A stretch of 64,000 nucleotides of DNA from Clostridia bacterium (lineage in GTDB: Bacteria; Bacillota; Clostridia; Christensenellales; Borkfalkiaceae). The notes under the pieces were generated by a model that was not told where the DNA came from, did no database searches, and saw only the letters and a program-made list of their open reading frames with translations. A program made the translations under genes and the position numbers. Positions 6,851 to 16,013 of this stretch are shown here, piece after piece (within the stretch, counting starts at the first letter, position 1; each line of letters begins with the position of its first letter). The stretch is taken from positions 1 to 64,000 of the forward strand of contig JAGASM010000023.1 in the NCBI GenBank assembly GCA_017621735.1, given 5' to 3'.

Positions 6851-9023
6851 TCTTATTTCCGTGTCCTGAAGTTACCGTTTGGAATATCTCTTTTCCCCGT
6901 TCGGGCGACCGTGCGGAAGAAACTGCGGCTTGTCCCGCCTCTTCTACCGATAAATCGACAAGAACGGACGTCGCCCCGTTAAAGGTGGCAAGAGAAGTGC
7001 AGTTGTATACTTCAAACCGACAAGCCCCTCCGATACAATACCGACGCAAGGGAAACGCCCTTCCCCCTTCATCCGTCAACGTGTACCTCTCCCGTCGATC
7101 GCACTCTTTACACGTGCGCTCGAAGGGACAGTAAACAAGGTCCATCAACTTAATACTTCCCGCCGAAAGCGCAAATGCGCCTTCTAATGCGAGCGCGCTC
7201 TGTTCTTCATCCGTCAACTCTTTAGAAAGGGCAAACATTGCAACCCCCTCCTCTTTGAGCGCCTGAACCGCAAGCGAATTCGACAAGTTCAATCCCGTTC
7301 CCGCAAAGAGAGGTTTACGGTACTTCCGCGCCAACAAAATTGCATACGATCCCTCGCCGTAAATCCCGTCGAAACGGTCGATTTGATCGCAAATCTTCTC
7401 TTCGTCCGACGAGGTAAAAAAGGGCGGCAAGTACAAATAGACGGCGCCATGCCCCCGTTCAAACGGTGGAATTGCCGAATAATCGGCGGGTTTATAGATG
7501 ATGACGTCCGCTTTTATTTCCCCCAACTCCGTCGTGATGACAGCGGTAAGATCCCCCTTCTTCCGCATAAGCGGCGGAAATGGAATCGCGCGTTCTTCAA
7601 GACTCCGCGTCTCCGAAAAAGACCGCAGCAGTTGCCCGTAAAAATCGCGACGGAACGCATTGAGCGCCGATTTTGGCATAAATGCATTTTCCGTTTGCAC
7701 GCAGTCAAACGTTACCGATAGAGGCATCGTGTCCGTCTTTGAAAAATTTTCTTTGATTTGCGCTTCGGTTAAGGGCGCACTCTTCGCTTCTTGCACGGGC
7801 AAATCCCCGACAACGCGAACGTCCCCGCATTCCGCCACGGGATACTCCCCCGCAACGATGCGTACGCGCACGGCAATCTCCCGCGTCCGTTTGGCGGACA
7901 GCAACCGTTGAGAAGAAGAAACGTCCGTCGTAACGCGCACTTCGTCCCCTATGCGGACGTCCCGCCCGACGTTCAAATAAAACCCCTGCTTTTCGGCAGC
8001 GCGAAACCTTCCGCCGCCCACTTCCTTGCCGCTACGGAGCAGTTTGAAGCCGTCCCCTTCGCATGCGGGATAATCGCTTTCGCAAAACCATTTCCCTCCG
8101 CGAAGGGAGAGCGTACCAACCCGCTCGCCGACGTGCCCTTGTACGTTGCGGGAAAGAAACGTCTTGTCTTGTCCGAACGCAAGCCCGTGCGTGTAATCGC
8201 CTCGGTTATAGGCGCGGGAAAGGTCGGAAAACGCCCGTTTTACACTCCCGTCTCCAAAGATAGCGCGGTAGTACGAAACTGCCGCAGCGACGTATTCGGG
8301 ACGGCGCATCCGCCCTTCGATCTTCAACGAATATACCCCCGCCTCGACGAGAGTACGCGCGCTCTTTTCCATACATAAATCGGAAAGGGAGAGTGCGTAC
8401 GCTTCTTCTTCATATCCCGATCTGTCGATAGAATATTTCTTTCTGCAAGGTTGCTTGCACCTCCCGCGGTTTCCGCTGTTGTTCCCCACGAAGGAGGAAA
8501 AATAACACTGCCCCGAAAAGGAGGAGCAAAGCGCCCCTTGCACGAATCCTTCCGTTTCAATAATAGAGGCAATGCGACGGATTTCTTCCATCGGCGTTTC
8601 CCGTGCAAGCACCACGCGGGAAAATCCGTACTCTTTTGCAAGGCGCGCCCCGTATTCGTTGCAGCACCCCCCTTGCGTGGAAAGATGCAGACAAATTTCA
8701 GGATACGTTCGCTTTAATTGTTTGCCCAAAAAGACGTCTTGCAAAATGAGTGCGTCCGCGCCCGCGTTCCACGCCTCGCGCGCAAGTGAAAAGAACGCAG
8801 CGATTTCTTCCTCTTTGACGAGGGTATTGAGCGCCACGTACACCTTCGCCCCTAACACGTGCGCATACGAGCAAACGCGAAAGAGCGCGGGAAGATCAAA
8901 GTTCTCCGCGCCTTGTCGGGCTGAAAATTGAGAAAGCCCCAAATATACGGCGTCCGCTCCGCTGTTGAGCGCAACGTACGCCGATTGTTCGCCCCCTGCG
9001 GGAGCAAGTATTTCGCAGTTCAT
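6840..9023 (-). CDS. U32 family peptidase with C-terminal DUF3656-like part
   Basis: 727 residues from the ATG at 9023. The N-terminal half is a U32 TIM-barrel: EILAPAGGEQSAYVALNSGA, LGAKVYVALNTLV, CLHLSTQGGCCNEYG, then the cysteine cluster ALCSSFSGQCYFSS and NRGRCKQPCRKKY, which probably holds an iron-sulfur cluster. A further cysteine pair ERTCKECDRRERYTL lies near the C-terminus. Related enzymes (RlhA, TrhP) hydroxylate rRNA or tRNA rather than cleave proteins, so an RNA-modifying role is as likely as proteolysis. An alternative in-frame ATG 11 codons upstream (9056) is possible; the family normally starts close to the LAPAG motif. The stop codon falls inside the downstream tandem repeat. 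Confidence 0.9.
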   Translation of the reverse strand: MNCEILAPAGGEQSAYVALNSGADAVYLGLSQFSARQGAENFDLPALFRVCSYAHVLGAKVYVALNTLVKEEEIAAFFSLAREAWNAGADALILQDVFLGKQLKRTYPEICLHLSTQGGCCNEYGARLAKEYGFSRVVLARETPMEEIRRIASIIETEGFVQGALCSSFSGQCYFSSFVGNNSGNRGRCKQPCRKKYSIDRSGYEEEAYALSLSDLCMEKSARTLVEAGVYSLKIEGRMRRPEYVAAAVSYYRAIFGDGSVKRAFSDLSRAYNRGDYTHGLAFGQDKTFLSRNVQGHVGERVGTLSLRGGKWFCESDYPACEGDGFKLLRSGKEVGGGRFRAAEKQGFYLNVGRDVRIGDEVRVTTDVSSSQRLLSAKRTREIAVRVRIVAGEYPVAECGDVRVVGDLPVQEAKSAPLTEAQIKENFSKTDTMPLSVTFDCVQTENAFMPKSALNAFRRDFYGQLLRSFSETRSLEERAIPFPPLMRKKGDLTAVITTELGEIKADVIIYKPADYSAIPPFERGHGAVYLYLPPFFTSSDEEKICDQIDRFDGIYGEGSYAILLARKYRKPLFAGTGLNLSNSLAVQALKEEGVAMFALSKELTDEEQSALALEGAFALSAGSIKLMDLVYCPFERTCKECDRRERYTLTDEGGRAFPLRRYCIGGACRFEVYNCTSLATFNGATSVLVDLSVEEAGQAAVSSARSPERGKEIFQTVTSGHGNKSLL

Positions 9024-9137
9024 CTCTTTTGTTTCCCTGTCCAAACCACGTTTCAAACGTTATCTTCAAACGGTGAAACGCTAACATTTCCAAATATACG
9101 CCGTCCGCGCACTCTTTTGCTTTCGAACGTCCAACCG

Positions 9138-10064
9138 CTATCTGCCGATCGTCCTTTGAATGAGTTCTTGCGATGCGTCGTACCCCATGTTTTTCAATCT
9201 TTGGTTACGCGCCGCCACCTCGATCAAAATGGCAAGATTTCGGCCGGGGCTTACGGGAATGGTCAGTTTTGGAATGGCAAGTCCTAAAATTTCCTCCACG
9301 TTTTCCTCTCCGCCGATTCGGTCGTATTCCTTGTCCCTGCGCCAAGGTTCCATTTCCATGACGAGTTCCACCGTCTTTTCGTTGAGGACGGACCCCGAGC
9401 CGTACATGTTTTTGACGTTAATGATTCCGATCCCGCGCAATTCCATAAAGTAGCGAATGCGCTCGGGCGCCGTGCCGATGAGTTCGTTTTCCACCCGCTT
9501 GATAATGACGGAATCGTCCGCTACAAGTCGATGCCCGCGCTTGATGAGTTCCATTGCCGTTTCGCTCTTTCCAACTCCGCTATTGCCCGTCAACATAATT
9601 CCGACGCCGTTGACGTCCATCAATACCCCGTGTACGGAAGTACTCGGCGCAAGCATGCGATTCAAATAGGTAAACAGATCGCCGATGAGGGAAGTCGTCA
9701 TTTTTCCCGTACGGAAAACGGGACATCCCGCCGCCCTTGCGCATTCCATAAATTCGGGAAGCACAGGCAAATCGCGCGAGAAGATAATACACGGGATTTC
9801 TCCGCACGCAAACATCTTTTCAATTTTTTCTTTGCGCTCTTCCATGGAAAAAGAACGCAAATATTCGTGCTCCGTCAACCCCATCACCATGATGCGCTCG
9901 GTGTCGAAATAATTATAAAACCCCGCAAGGCGAAGTCCGGGACGGTCGACGCTCATGCTGGAAAGGGTAATAATTCCCCGCCCTGCAAACAGCATTTGCA
10001 ACCCCAAATCGTCGGCAAATTTATCGAGCATTACCGTTTCTCTCGGCATGATAATTTCTTTCAT
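9138..10064 (-). CDS. hprK: HPr kinase/phosphorylase
   Basis: 308 residues, the usual length. It phosphorylates and dephosphorylates Ser46 of HPr, the central sensor of carbon catabolite repression in Firmicutes. Visible features are Walker A GNSGVGKSE (160-168), the catalytic VADD (181-184), SVHGVLMDV with the conserved His, and the HprK signature MELRGIGIINV. The start at 10064 gives an ATGA overlap with the upstream HAD gene; the same frame runs further upstream, but those residues (Arg-rich) are the shadow of the HAD gene. No ptsH is in the window. Confidence 0.95.
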   Translation of the reverse strand: MKEIIMPRETVMLDKFADDLGLQMLFAGRGIITLSSMSVDRPGLRLAGFYNYFDTERIMVMGLTEHEYLRSFSMEERKEKIEKMFACGEIPCIIFSRDLPVLPEFMECARAAGCPVFRTGKMTTSLIGDLFTYLNRMLAPSTSVHGVLMDVNGVGIMLTGNSGVGKSETAMELIKRGHRLVADDSVIIKRVENELIGTAPERIRYFMELRGIGIINVKNMYGSGSVLNEKTVELVMEMEPWRRDKEYDRIGGEENVEEILGLAIPKLTIPVSPGRNLAILIEVAARNQRLKNMGYDASQELIQRTIGR

Positions 10065-10879
10065 TCCTCTTCTCCCATCGCAATTTTTAAGGCAACCGCT
10101 ACGCCGTCCTCTTCGTTGGAAGGCACGACGCGGGCAAGTTCTTTCAACTCCGATTCGGCGTTTGAAACGGCGAATTTTCCGCCTGCCGCCAAAATCATCG
10201 GAACGTCGTTGAGTTGGTCGCCGATTGCGGCAACGCGCGAAACGTCCACCCCGTAATAGTCGGCGAGAAAGCGTACCGCCGTTCCTTTGTTTTGCGTTTT
10301 CGGCATGACTTCTACGAGCCACTCGGAAGAACACGTTACGTAGTATTCTTCCCCCAACTCCTGTTTTAAGGCGTCGCGCAAGGTAAATCGATCTTCGGGC
10401 GCCACAACGGCAAGCGCTTTGATAATGCGCAAATTTTCCCGTTCGACCGTCTTGGAAAGCGGTTCGTCAAGCACTCTCCGCGCGCGAATGCCTACGATAC
10501 GCTCATAATATGCGAGCATTTCGTTGTCGCGATTGCACAAATACGAGTCTACCGTGTATATTTGAACGTGCAAATTGTGCGATTCCATAACGCCGAGAAC
10601 GCGCAAAACGCTTTCACGGGAAAACCCTTCGTCTTTCAAAATTTTACCCGTCGCAAGATCGACGATCGTCGCCCCTTGATAGGCGACGGCAAGCCCTTCT
10701 TTTAAGCCCATCTTTTTTGCTTGTGCGAGCACCGAGTTGAGCCCGCGTCCCGAACAAACGGAAAATTTTCCGCCTGCGGAAAGATATGCGTTGATTGCAT
10801 CAAGATTCGTTTGTGATACCGTCCCGTCGGCGCGCACGAGCGTACCGTCGAAATCGGATAAAAATACCGGATATTTCAT
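10061..10879 (-). CDS. HAD-superfamily hydrolase, Cof-type (IIB)
   Basis: 272 residues. HAD motif I is FLSDFDGTL (nucleophile Asp near residue 9), motif II SGRG, Lys in VEVMPKTQNKGTAV and motif IV AIGDQLNDVPM. The large cap places it in the Cof/IIB subclass, phosphatases acting on sugar phosphates, nucleotides or cofactors such as FMN and PLP; the substrate cannot be told from sequence. It overlaps hprK by 4 nt, so the two are translationally coupled and a role in sugar-phosphate control is an inference. It is separated from uvrC by 75 bp. Confidence 0.88.
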   Translation of the reverse strand: MKYPVFLSDFDGTLVRADGTVSQTNLDAINAYLSAGGKFSVCSGRGLNSVLAQAKKMGLKEGLAVAYQGATIVDLATGKILKDEGFSRESVLRVLGVMESHNLHVQIYTVDSYLCNRDNEMLAYYERIVGIRARRVLDEPLSKTVERENLRIIKALAVVAPEDRFTLRDALKQELGEEYYVTCSSEWLVEVMPKTQNKGTAVRFLADYYGVDVSRVAAIGDQLNDVPMILAAGGKFAVSNAESELKELARVVPSNEEDGVAVALKIAMGEEE

Positions 10880-10954
10880 AGTCGTCTTTTTGTGTTTTGC
10901 AATCGGATCCCCGCCGCAACGACCGTTCGCGTTCGTTGTAGCCGCCGATTTTAA

Positions 10955-12772
10955 TCAGTCGGATCGAAGCCCTTCTTCAAAATAATTGCGAATGCGTCGG
11001 GCGAGTTCTTTTCCGATTCCGTCCACCTTTGAAAGTTCTTCTTCGCTCGCCTTCATCATTTTATCGATTGTCCCAAAAGAGGAGAGCAGCGCCTTTTTCT
11101 TCGCCGCCCCCACCCCGTCGATTTCATCTAACACGGACGCAAGATTGCGCTTGCTGTGCAAACTTCTAAAATAGGTGATGGCAAATCGGTGCGCCTCGTC
11201 GCGAATGCGCTGCAACGTCTTTAACGCGTAATCGCGCCGATCAATGCGCACGCTCTCTTCTCGATCGAGCGTGAAAATTTCCTCTTCCTTTTTGGCAAGA
11301 GAAATTAATTCGACGTCATGTATGCCCATTTCGTCAAAAATTTTTTTGACGGCGGAAAGTTGCCCTTTCCCTCCGTCGATGACGATGAGTTGCGGACGCG
11401 GAAACCGTTCTTCTTCCTCCGTCCCCAACTTGGAAAGCCTTCGTCGGAGCACCTCTTGCAGCGAAGCAAAGTCGTCCGCTCCGTCCACCGTCTTAATGCG
11501 GAAACGGCGATACGCATATTTATCCGCCTCTCCGTCTTGAAAGACGACCATGCTTCCCACTTTATCCACGCCCGAAATGTTAGAAATGTCGTAACACTCC
11601 ATGCGCTTGGGATACCGCTTTAACCCGAGGAGTTTTTGCAACCGCACGCAAGCGTTTTTCGTCATGTCGTTTTTGTGTTCGACGGCGGAAACCGCTTTGT
11701 CCAAATATTCCGTCGCATTGCGCTTCGCCATATCCAAAAGTTCCCGTTTCACTCCCATGCGCGGCCGCGCAACGGAAAGGGAATGCCCCGTTTTCTCCCG
11801 CGCATAAGCGATTAAAAGCGCGTCGTCCGTTTCCTCTTCGAGGATAATCTCGTGCGGAAAGGCATGAGAAGCATAATATTGTACCAAAAAACTCAATACG
11901 CTTTCGGAATTTTCCCCCGCGCCCGCTTCCAAAGAAAAACTTTGCGCTCCTTGCATGATCCCGCCCCGCAAAACGAGCACGTTGCAAACGGTATAAAGTC
12001 CGTTGGTGGCAAACGCCCATACGTCCGCGTCGACGCTTTTCGGCATCGCAGTAATTCGGCGAAGGGACAAACGGCGGAGCATTGTAATTTTATCGCGATA
12101 TTGCATGGCGAGTTCAAACTCTTCGCTTTTCGCAAACTTTTCCATCTTTTCGCGAAGTAGTTCTTCCGCTTCTTCGTAGTTTCCGGCAAGGAAGGAAAGC
12201 GCCTTGTCCACTCCCTTTAAGTACTCCTCACGCGTGCACAAATGCGCACACGGCGCTTTGCAGCGGTGCAAATGATAGTTGAGGCAAGGTTTTTTCTCCT
12301 TTTGCGAAACGGCAACCTTGCACGTGCGCACGTGATACACTTGCGCAACGATATCGAGCACGTCCTTGCAGCGGATTCCGCCCATAAACGGGCCGAAATA
12401 TTTTCCGTCCTTTTTCACCTTGCGGGTAATGGAAAGATATGGAAATTCTTCTTTCGTATGTACTTTGATGTACGGGTACGTCTTGTCGTCTTTGAGTAAT
12501 ATGTTGTATTTGGGCTTGTATTTTTTTATGAGCGTGTTTTCGAGGGCAAGCGCGTCTACTTCCGTCGGCGCAACGACGTAGGAAAAGTCGGCAATATTTT
12601 CTACCATTGCCTGTACTTTTTGCGGTTTTTCGGACGAATGGAAATACTGCCGAACGCGATTTTTTAAGACGCGCGCCTTTCCGACATAGATAACAACCCC
12701 GTCTTTGTCCAACATGATATATACGCCGGGGCTATCCGGCAGTAATTTGAGTTTTTCTTGAATGACGCTCAT
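10955..12772 (-). CDS. uvrC: Excinuclease ABC subunit C
   Basis: 605 residues. UvrC makes both incisions in nucleotide excision repair. It has an N-terminal GIY-YIG domain (GVYIMLDKDGVVIYVGKA), a UvrB-interacting UVR motif around residues 200-230, a UvrC homology/RNase H-like domain (YDISNISGVDKVGSMVVF, IVIDGGKGQLSA) and tandem helix-hairpin-helix motifs at the C-terminus (DEIDGVGAAKKKALL, KVDGIGKELARRI). The ATG at 12772 is preferred over a TTG two codons upstream because it aligns with other UvrC N-termini. Spacing between promoter and start leaves a leader of only about 14 nt. Confidence 0.95.
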   Translation of the reverse strand: MSVIQEKLKLLPDSPGVYIMLDKDGVVIYVGKARVLKNRVRQYFHSSEKPQKVQAMVENIADFSYVVAPTEVDALALENTLIKKYKPKYNILLKDDKTYPYIKVHTKEEFPYLSITRKVKKDGKYFGPFMGGIRCKDVLDIVAQVYHVRTCKVAVSQKEKKPCLNYHLHRCKAPCAHLCTREEYLKGVDKALSFLAGNYEEAEELLREKMEKFAKSEEFELAMQYRDKITMLRRLSLRRITAMPKSVDADVWAFATNGLYTVCNVLVLRGGIMQGAQSFSLEAGAGENSESVLSFLVQYYASHAFPHEIILEEETDDALLIAYAREKTGHSLSVARPRMGVKRELLDMAKRNATEYLDKAVSAVEHKNDMTKNACVRLQKLLGLKRYPKRMECYDISNISGVDKVGSMVVFQDGEADKYAYRRFRIKTVDGADDFASLQEVLRRRLSKLGTEEEERFPRPQLIVIDGGKGQLSAVKKIFDEMGIHDVELISLAKKEEEIFTLDREESVRIDRRDYALKTLQRIRDEAHRFAITYFRSLHSKRNLASVLDEIDGVGAAKKKALLSSFGTIDKMMKASEEELSKVDGIGKELARRIRNYFEEGLRSD

Positions 12773-12792
12773 ATGCAAACTCTCTCTATTCT

Positions 12793-12821
12793 ATTATACA
12801 CTGTTTGCTTGTATTTTTCAA
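12793..12821 (-). promoter_or_regulatory. Predicted sigma-A promoter of uvrC
   Basis: TTGAAA (12816-12821), 17 bp, TATAAT (12793-12798) on the minus strand. The predicted start point near 12786 leaves about 14 nt before the ATG, with only a weak GAGAG ribosome site. Confidence 0.7.
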
Positions 12822-13025
12822 GAGTCTAACGCCTTTTTTTGAAACACCGATGCCGCGCTTTGAGAATATGCCCCGATGAAAAACGCACAAAGAATGCCTA
12901 TTCCGCACACTTTCCCACTATTTTTGTATCCAAAAATTCCGCAACGCCCTTTTCCGTCAGAAATACGGCGTTTTCAATAACCGAAAAACGTCCTCAATTT
13001 GAAACGGCGCCGATTGCCCCCGCCG

Positions 13026-13364
13026 TCAATATCCGAGAAATTCTACCCCTTTCAAGAGCACGTCGTTGACGACTTCACACCGCAACGAATAAAAAATTAC
13101 CTTTCCGTGCCGTTCCGTTTGCACCATTCCTACGTCCTTCAAAAAACGCAGTTGATGGCTTACCGTCGTTTGGTTGATTTGGAGTACGCGCGAAATATCC
13201 GTTACGCACAATTCGGAAATTGCAAGTGCGGACAAGATACGCAAGCGTGTTTCATCTGAAAAAATGGAAAAAAAGCGCACCAACGAACGTAGAATTTCCC
13301 CTGCGGGAACGTAATCCTCTATCATTCCTTGCGTACGCTTATCCAAAAGCAATAATTGTGTCAT
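13026..13364 (-). CDS. ArsR/SmtB family transcriptional regulator
   Basis: 112 residues with one winged helix-turn-helix: LFSDETR-like FSIFSDETRLRILSALA, then ELCVTDISRVLQINQTTVSHQLRFLKD and a wing ERHGKVIFYSL. Metal-sensing members with an alpha-3 site carry ELCVCD; here only one cysteine of the pair is present (Cys53, ELCVTD), so the sensor site is altered or the ligand is different. It lies 150 bp downstream of the copper ATPase gene on the same strand and has its own promoter overlapped by an inverted repeat, so autoregulation is likely. An SD sequence AAGGAG precedes the ATG. Confidence 0.9.
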   Translation of the reverse strand: MTQLLLLDKRTQGMIEDYVPAGEILRSLVRFFSIFSDETRLRILSALAISELCVTDISRVLQINQTTVSHQLRFLKDVGMVQTERHGKVIFYSLRCEVVNDVLLKGVEFLGY

Positions 13365-13386
13365 AAAAAATCTCCTTTTTTATGAC

Positions 13387-13414
13387 AGTATAACGTATGT
13401 GCAGTTTCACATAT
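13387..13414 (-). promoter_or_regulatory. arsR promoter with candidate operator
   Basis: The -10 box TATACT (13387-13392, minus strand) is directly preceded by an inverted repeat GTATGTG - 6 nt - CACATAT (13395-13414) sitting in the -35/spacer region. Placement and shape fit an ArsR-type operator, with repression by occlusion of RNA polymerase. The -35 match is poor. Confidence 0.55.
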
Positions 13415-13514
13415 GGAAAGATCGCGTCGAACGCCGTCTGTTTTTGGCGAATACGTTATGCGGCGACCGCAACTCGTTTGCAACCGACAAGCATCTATGC
13501 AAACCTTTCCCGCG

Positions 13515-15884
13515 TCAGTCGATCTTTTTCACCTCGTACCCCGCCGCAACGACCGCGGACACGAGCGCCTCGTCCGCCACGTCCCCTGCAAGGACTACGG
13601 TCGCGCGTTTCTTTTTTAAGTTCACGTCAACGGAAGAAACCCCGTCCACCGCAGCAAGCGCGTCCGTTACGTGTTTGACACAATGCATGCACATCATTCC
13701 TTCCACCGATAAAATCTTTTTCATACCGTTTTCTCCTGTTTTCTCTTTTTTTCTTCCTACCGTCAAGCGAAGCGCGTTCCCCACCACAAAGAGAGAAGAA
13801 CAACTCATCGCGAGCGACGCGATCATCGGATTAAGCGAGATTCCCGCCCACGCGAAACATCCCGCCGCCAAAGGGATTCCCACGCAGTTGTAAAAGAATG
13901 CCCAAAATAAGTTTTGCTTGATGACGCGCATCGCCTTTTGCGAAAGGGAAAGCGCCTTCCATACGCCGTTCAAATCGCCGCCGACGAGCACGACGTCCGC
14001 GCTCTCAATGGCAACGTCCGTGCCGTTTCCCATAGCAAACCCAACGTCCGCCTCTTTGAGTGCGGGAGAATCGTTGATTCCGTCCCCCACCATGACAACG
14101 CCCTTGCCCCCTTTGTGCGCGAGCACGGTGGCGTGTTTTTGCTCGGGAAGCACTTCCGCATACACCATGTCGGGCGCAATTCCCGCTTCGCCTGCAATAA
14201 ATCGCGCGCAATCGGCGTCATCGCCCGTCAACAAATAAACGGATAACCCTCGTTCGCGCAAATTTGAAATCGCCTCTGCGCTTCCTTTTTTTAAGGTGTC
14301 GGCAAGCGCAAACGTCGCCAAAACGGACGCTTCGTCCGCAAGATATAAAACCGTTTTCCCCTCTTTCGACCATGCGGTAAACTGTTCCGCCCTTTCGTCT
14401 GTCCAAACGCCGAGCCTTTGCATCAATTTGTCGTTTCCGAGATGATAAACTCTTCCGTTTACCCGTCCCTTTGCGCCAAGTCCAACGAGATATTCCACCT
14501 CTTCCGCATCGTATCCCGTCTTGCAAAACTCGACGATGCACTGCGCGAGCGGATGATTTAAGTTTCTTTCAACGGCGTATGCAATTGCTTTGCTTTCCTC
14601 CGTCCCTTCAAATGAAAGAACACTCGGCTTCCCTTGCGTTATCGTTGCCGTCTTATCCAAAAGGACGGTATCGACGTGCGCCGAACGCTGTAACGCCTCC
14701 GCATTCTTATATAAAATCCCGAGAGATGCGCCCTTCCCCGTCGCCGCCATGACTGCAACGGGCGTCGCAAGCCCCAGCGCACACGGACACGAGATGACGA
14801 GAACGCTTACCGCATAGTGAAAGGCTTGCTGTAAATTTTTTGTTACGATCATCCAAACGGCAAACGTGATGATTGAAATCAAAATGACGACGGGAACGAA
14901 CACCGCCGCAACGCGGTCGGCAAGTTTTTGAATGGGCGCTTTGCTTGCCCCCGCATCTTTTACCATGCGGATGATCCGCGCAAGCATGGTGTCGTCCCCC
15001 ACCTTCTCCGCGCAAATTTTCAAATAGCCGTCCGTTACAATGGATGCGCTTACCGCACGGCTCCCCGCCGAAAGTTCTACGGGGAGACTTTCCCCCGTTA
15101 CCGCCGCCTGATCTACAAAGGCATGCCCTTCTAAAACGGCGCCGTCCACCGCAACCGATTCTCCACGGCGAACAATGACCGCATCCCCCTCTTTTACCTC
15201 GGAAAGGGGAATTGCAAAAACGGTTCCGTCCCGTTCCACCGTTGCGGTTTCGGGCGAAAGCGAAAGCAGTTTTTCTACTTCGCGTCCCGTTTTGCGCTTG
15301 CTGTTTTCTTCCAACCATTTGCCGAGCGTAACGAGCGTTACAATCATCGCCGCCGATTCAAAATAGAGGTGTCCCGTAGGCGATACGATTGCCACGACAA
15401 CGCTATACAAAAAGGATGCGGACGCCCCAAGCGTAACGAGCGTATCCATGTTCGGCACAAGTTTTACCGCGCCTTTTACCCCGCTCACAAAAAAAGGATA
15501 ATTGACGGCAAGCACCGCAAGCGTCAACCCGATTTGAAAGCCGAAATTTAGCCACCCGTGCGGAACGGGAAGGGAGATCATATGCCCCATTGCAAGGTAC
15601 ATTTCAGGCAACAGCAGCACGAGCGAAAGAAGAAACCGCCACTTTAAGCGACTTTTTGCCGATTTTTTCGGCGCCTTTCCATAAGGATATACGCCGTACC
15701 CAAGTGCGCGGACGGCGGAAAAAACCTCCTCTTCAGAGCCGTGCCCTGAAAAGGTTACCTCCATGCTCTCCCCCATAAGGGAAACTTGCACGCTTTCTAC
15801 GCCCGCTATTCGTTTGACCGTACGTTCGATGCCGGACGCACACGCAGCGCAGGTCATCCCCGTAACCGAATACTTTACTTTCAT
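13515..15884 (-). CDS. copA: Copper-translocating P1B-type ATPase with N- and C-terminal HMA domains
   Basis: 789 residues. N-terminal metal-binding domain with GMTCAACAS (Cys12, Cys15), eight predicted membrane helices, TGES (263-266), intramembrane CPC (366-368) typical of Cu(I) pumps, HP motif NLNHPLAQ, hinge GDGINDSPAL. The phosphorylation motif reads DKTAT (Asp410) instead of the nearly invariant DKTGT. From residue 721 a second HMA domain follows (GMMCMHC, Cys732/Cys735) that looks like a fused CopZ chaperone. It exports copper from the cytoplasm. It is preceded by a strong promoter and followed by an arsR gene; no CopY or CsoR gene is seen. Confidence 0.93.
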   Translation of the reverse strand: MKVKYSVTGMTCAACASGIERTVKRIAGVESVQVSLMGESMEVTFSGHGSEEEVFSAVRALGYGVYPYGKAPKKSAKSRLKWRFLLSLVLLLPEMYLAMGHMISLPVPHGWLNFGFQIGLTLAVLAVNYPFFVSGVKGAVKLVPNMDTLVTLGASASFLYSVVVAIVSPTGHLYFESAAMIVTLVTLGKWLEENSKRKTGREVEKLLSLSPETATVERDGTVFAIPLSEVKEGDAVIVRRGESVAVDGAVLEGHAFVDQAAVTGESLPVELSAGSRAVSASIVTDGYLKICAEKVGDDTMLARIIRMVKDAGASKAPIQKLADRVAAVFVPVVILISIITFAVWMIVTKNLQQAFHYAVSVLVISCPCALGLATPVAVMAATGKGASLGILYKNAEALQRSAHVDTVLLDKTATITQGKPSVLSFEGTEESKAIAYAVERNLNHPLAQCIVEFCKTGYDAEEVEYLVGLGAKGRVNGRVYHLGNDKLMQRLGVWTDERAEQFTAWSKEGKTVLYLADEASVLATFALADTLKKGSAEAISNLRERGLSVYLLTGDDADCARFIAGEAGIAPDMVYAEVLPEQKHATVLAHKGGKGVVMVGDGINDSPALKEADVGFAMGNGTDVAIESADVVLVGGDLNGVWKALSLSQKAMRVIKQNLFWAFFYNCVGIPLAAGCFAWAGISLNPMIASLAMSCSSLFVVGNALRLTVGRKKEKTGENGMKKILSVEGMMCMHCVKHVTDALAAVDGVSSVDVNLKKKRATVVLAGDVADEALVSAVVAAGYEVKKID
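13722..13737 (-). promoter_or_regulatory. Internal ribosome site and ATG at the start of the C-terminal HMA domain of copA
   Basis: Inside copA, AGGAG (13733-13737) lies 8 nt before an in-frame ATG (13722-13724) exactly at the start of the CopZ-like domain (MKKILSVEG). Initiation here would give a free 69-residue copper chaperone (13515-13724) besides the full pump. Confidence 0.5.
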
Positions 15885-15899
15885 ACCAACCTCCCACTT

Positions 15900-15928
15900 A
15901 TTATACCCTTTTTGCGGAAAAAAGTCAA
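15900..15928 (-). promoter_or_regulatory. Predicted promoter of copA
   Basis: TTGACT (15923-15928), 17 bp, TATAAT (15900-15905), followed by GGGAGG and the ATG at 15884. No clear copper-operator palindrome is visible here. Confidence 0.7.
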
Positions 15929-15958
15929 CCGTCAGTTCGTCTTTGCGAACTTGTAGAC

Positions 15959-15990
15959 GAAAAAAACAGGTCGCAAAAGCAACCTGTTTT
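15959..15990 (-). terminator. Intrinsic terminator of yceD-rpmF
   Basis: On the minus strand AAACAGGTTGC pairs with GC(G)ACCTGTTT around a TTTT loop, followed by a run of T. It lies 24 bp after the rpmF stop and just before the copA promoter. Confidence 0.8.
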
Positions 15991-16013
15991 CGGCATACTG
16001 AATGGGAAGAGAG

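Noticed and set aside
10065..10334. 90-residue N-terminal extension of HprK
   Set aside because: Arg-rich sequence in the shadow of the HAD gene; the ATGA overlap and family length support the start at 10064.
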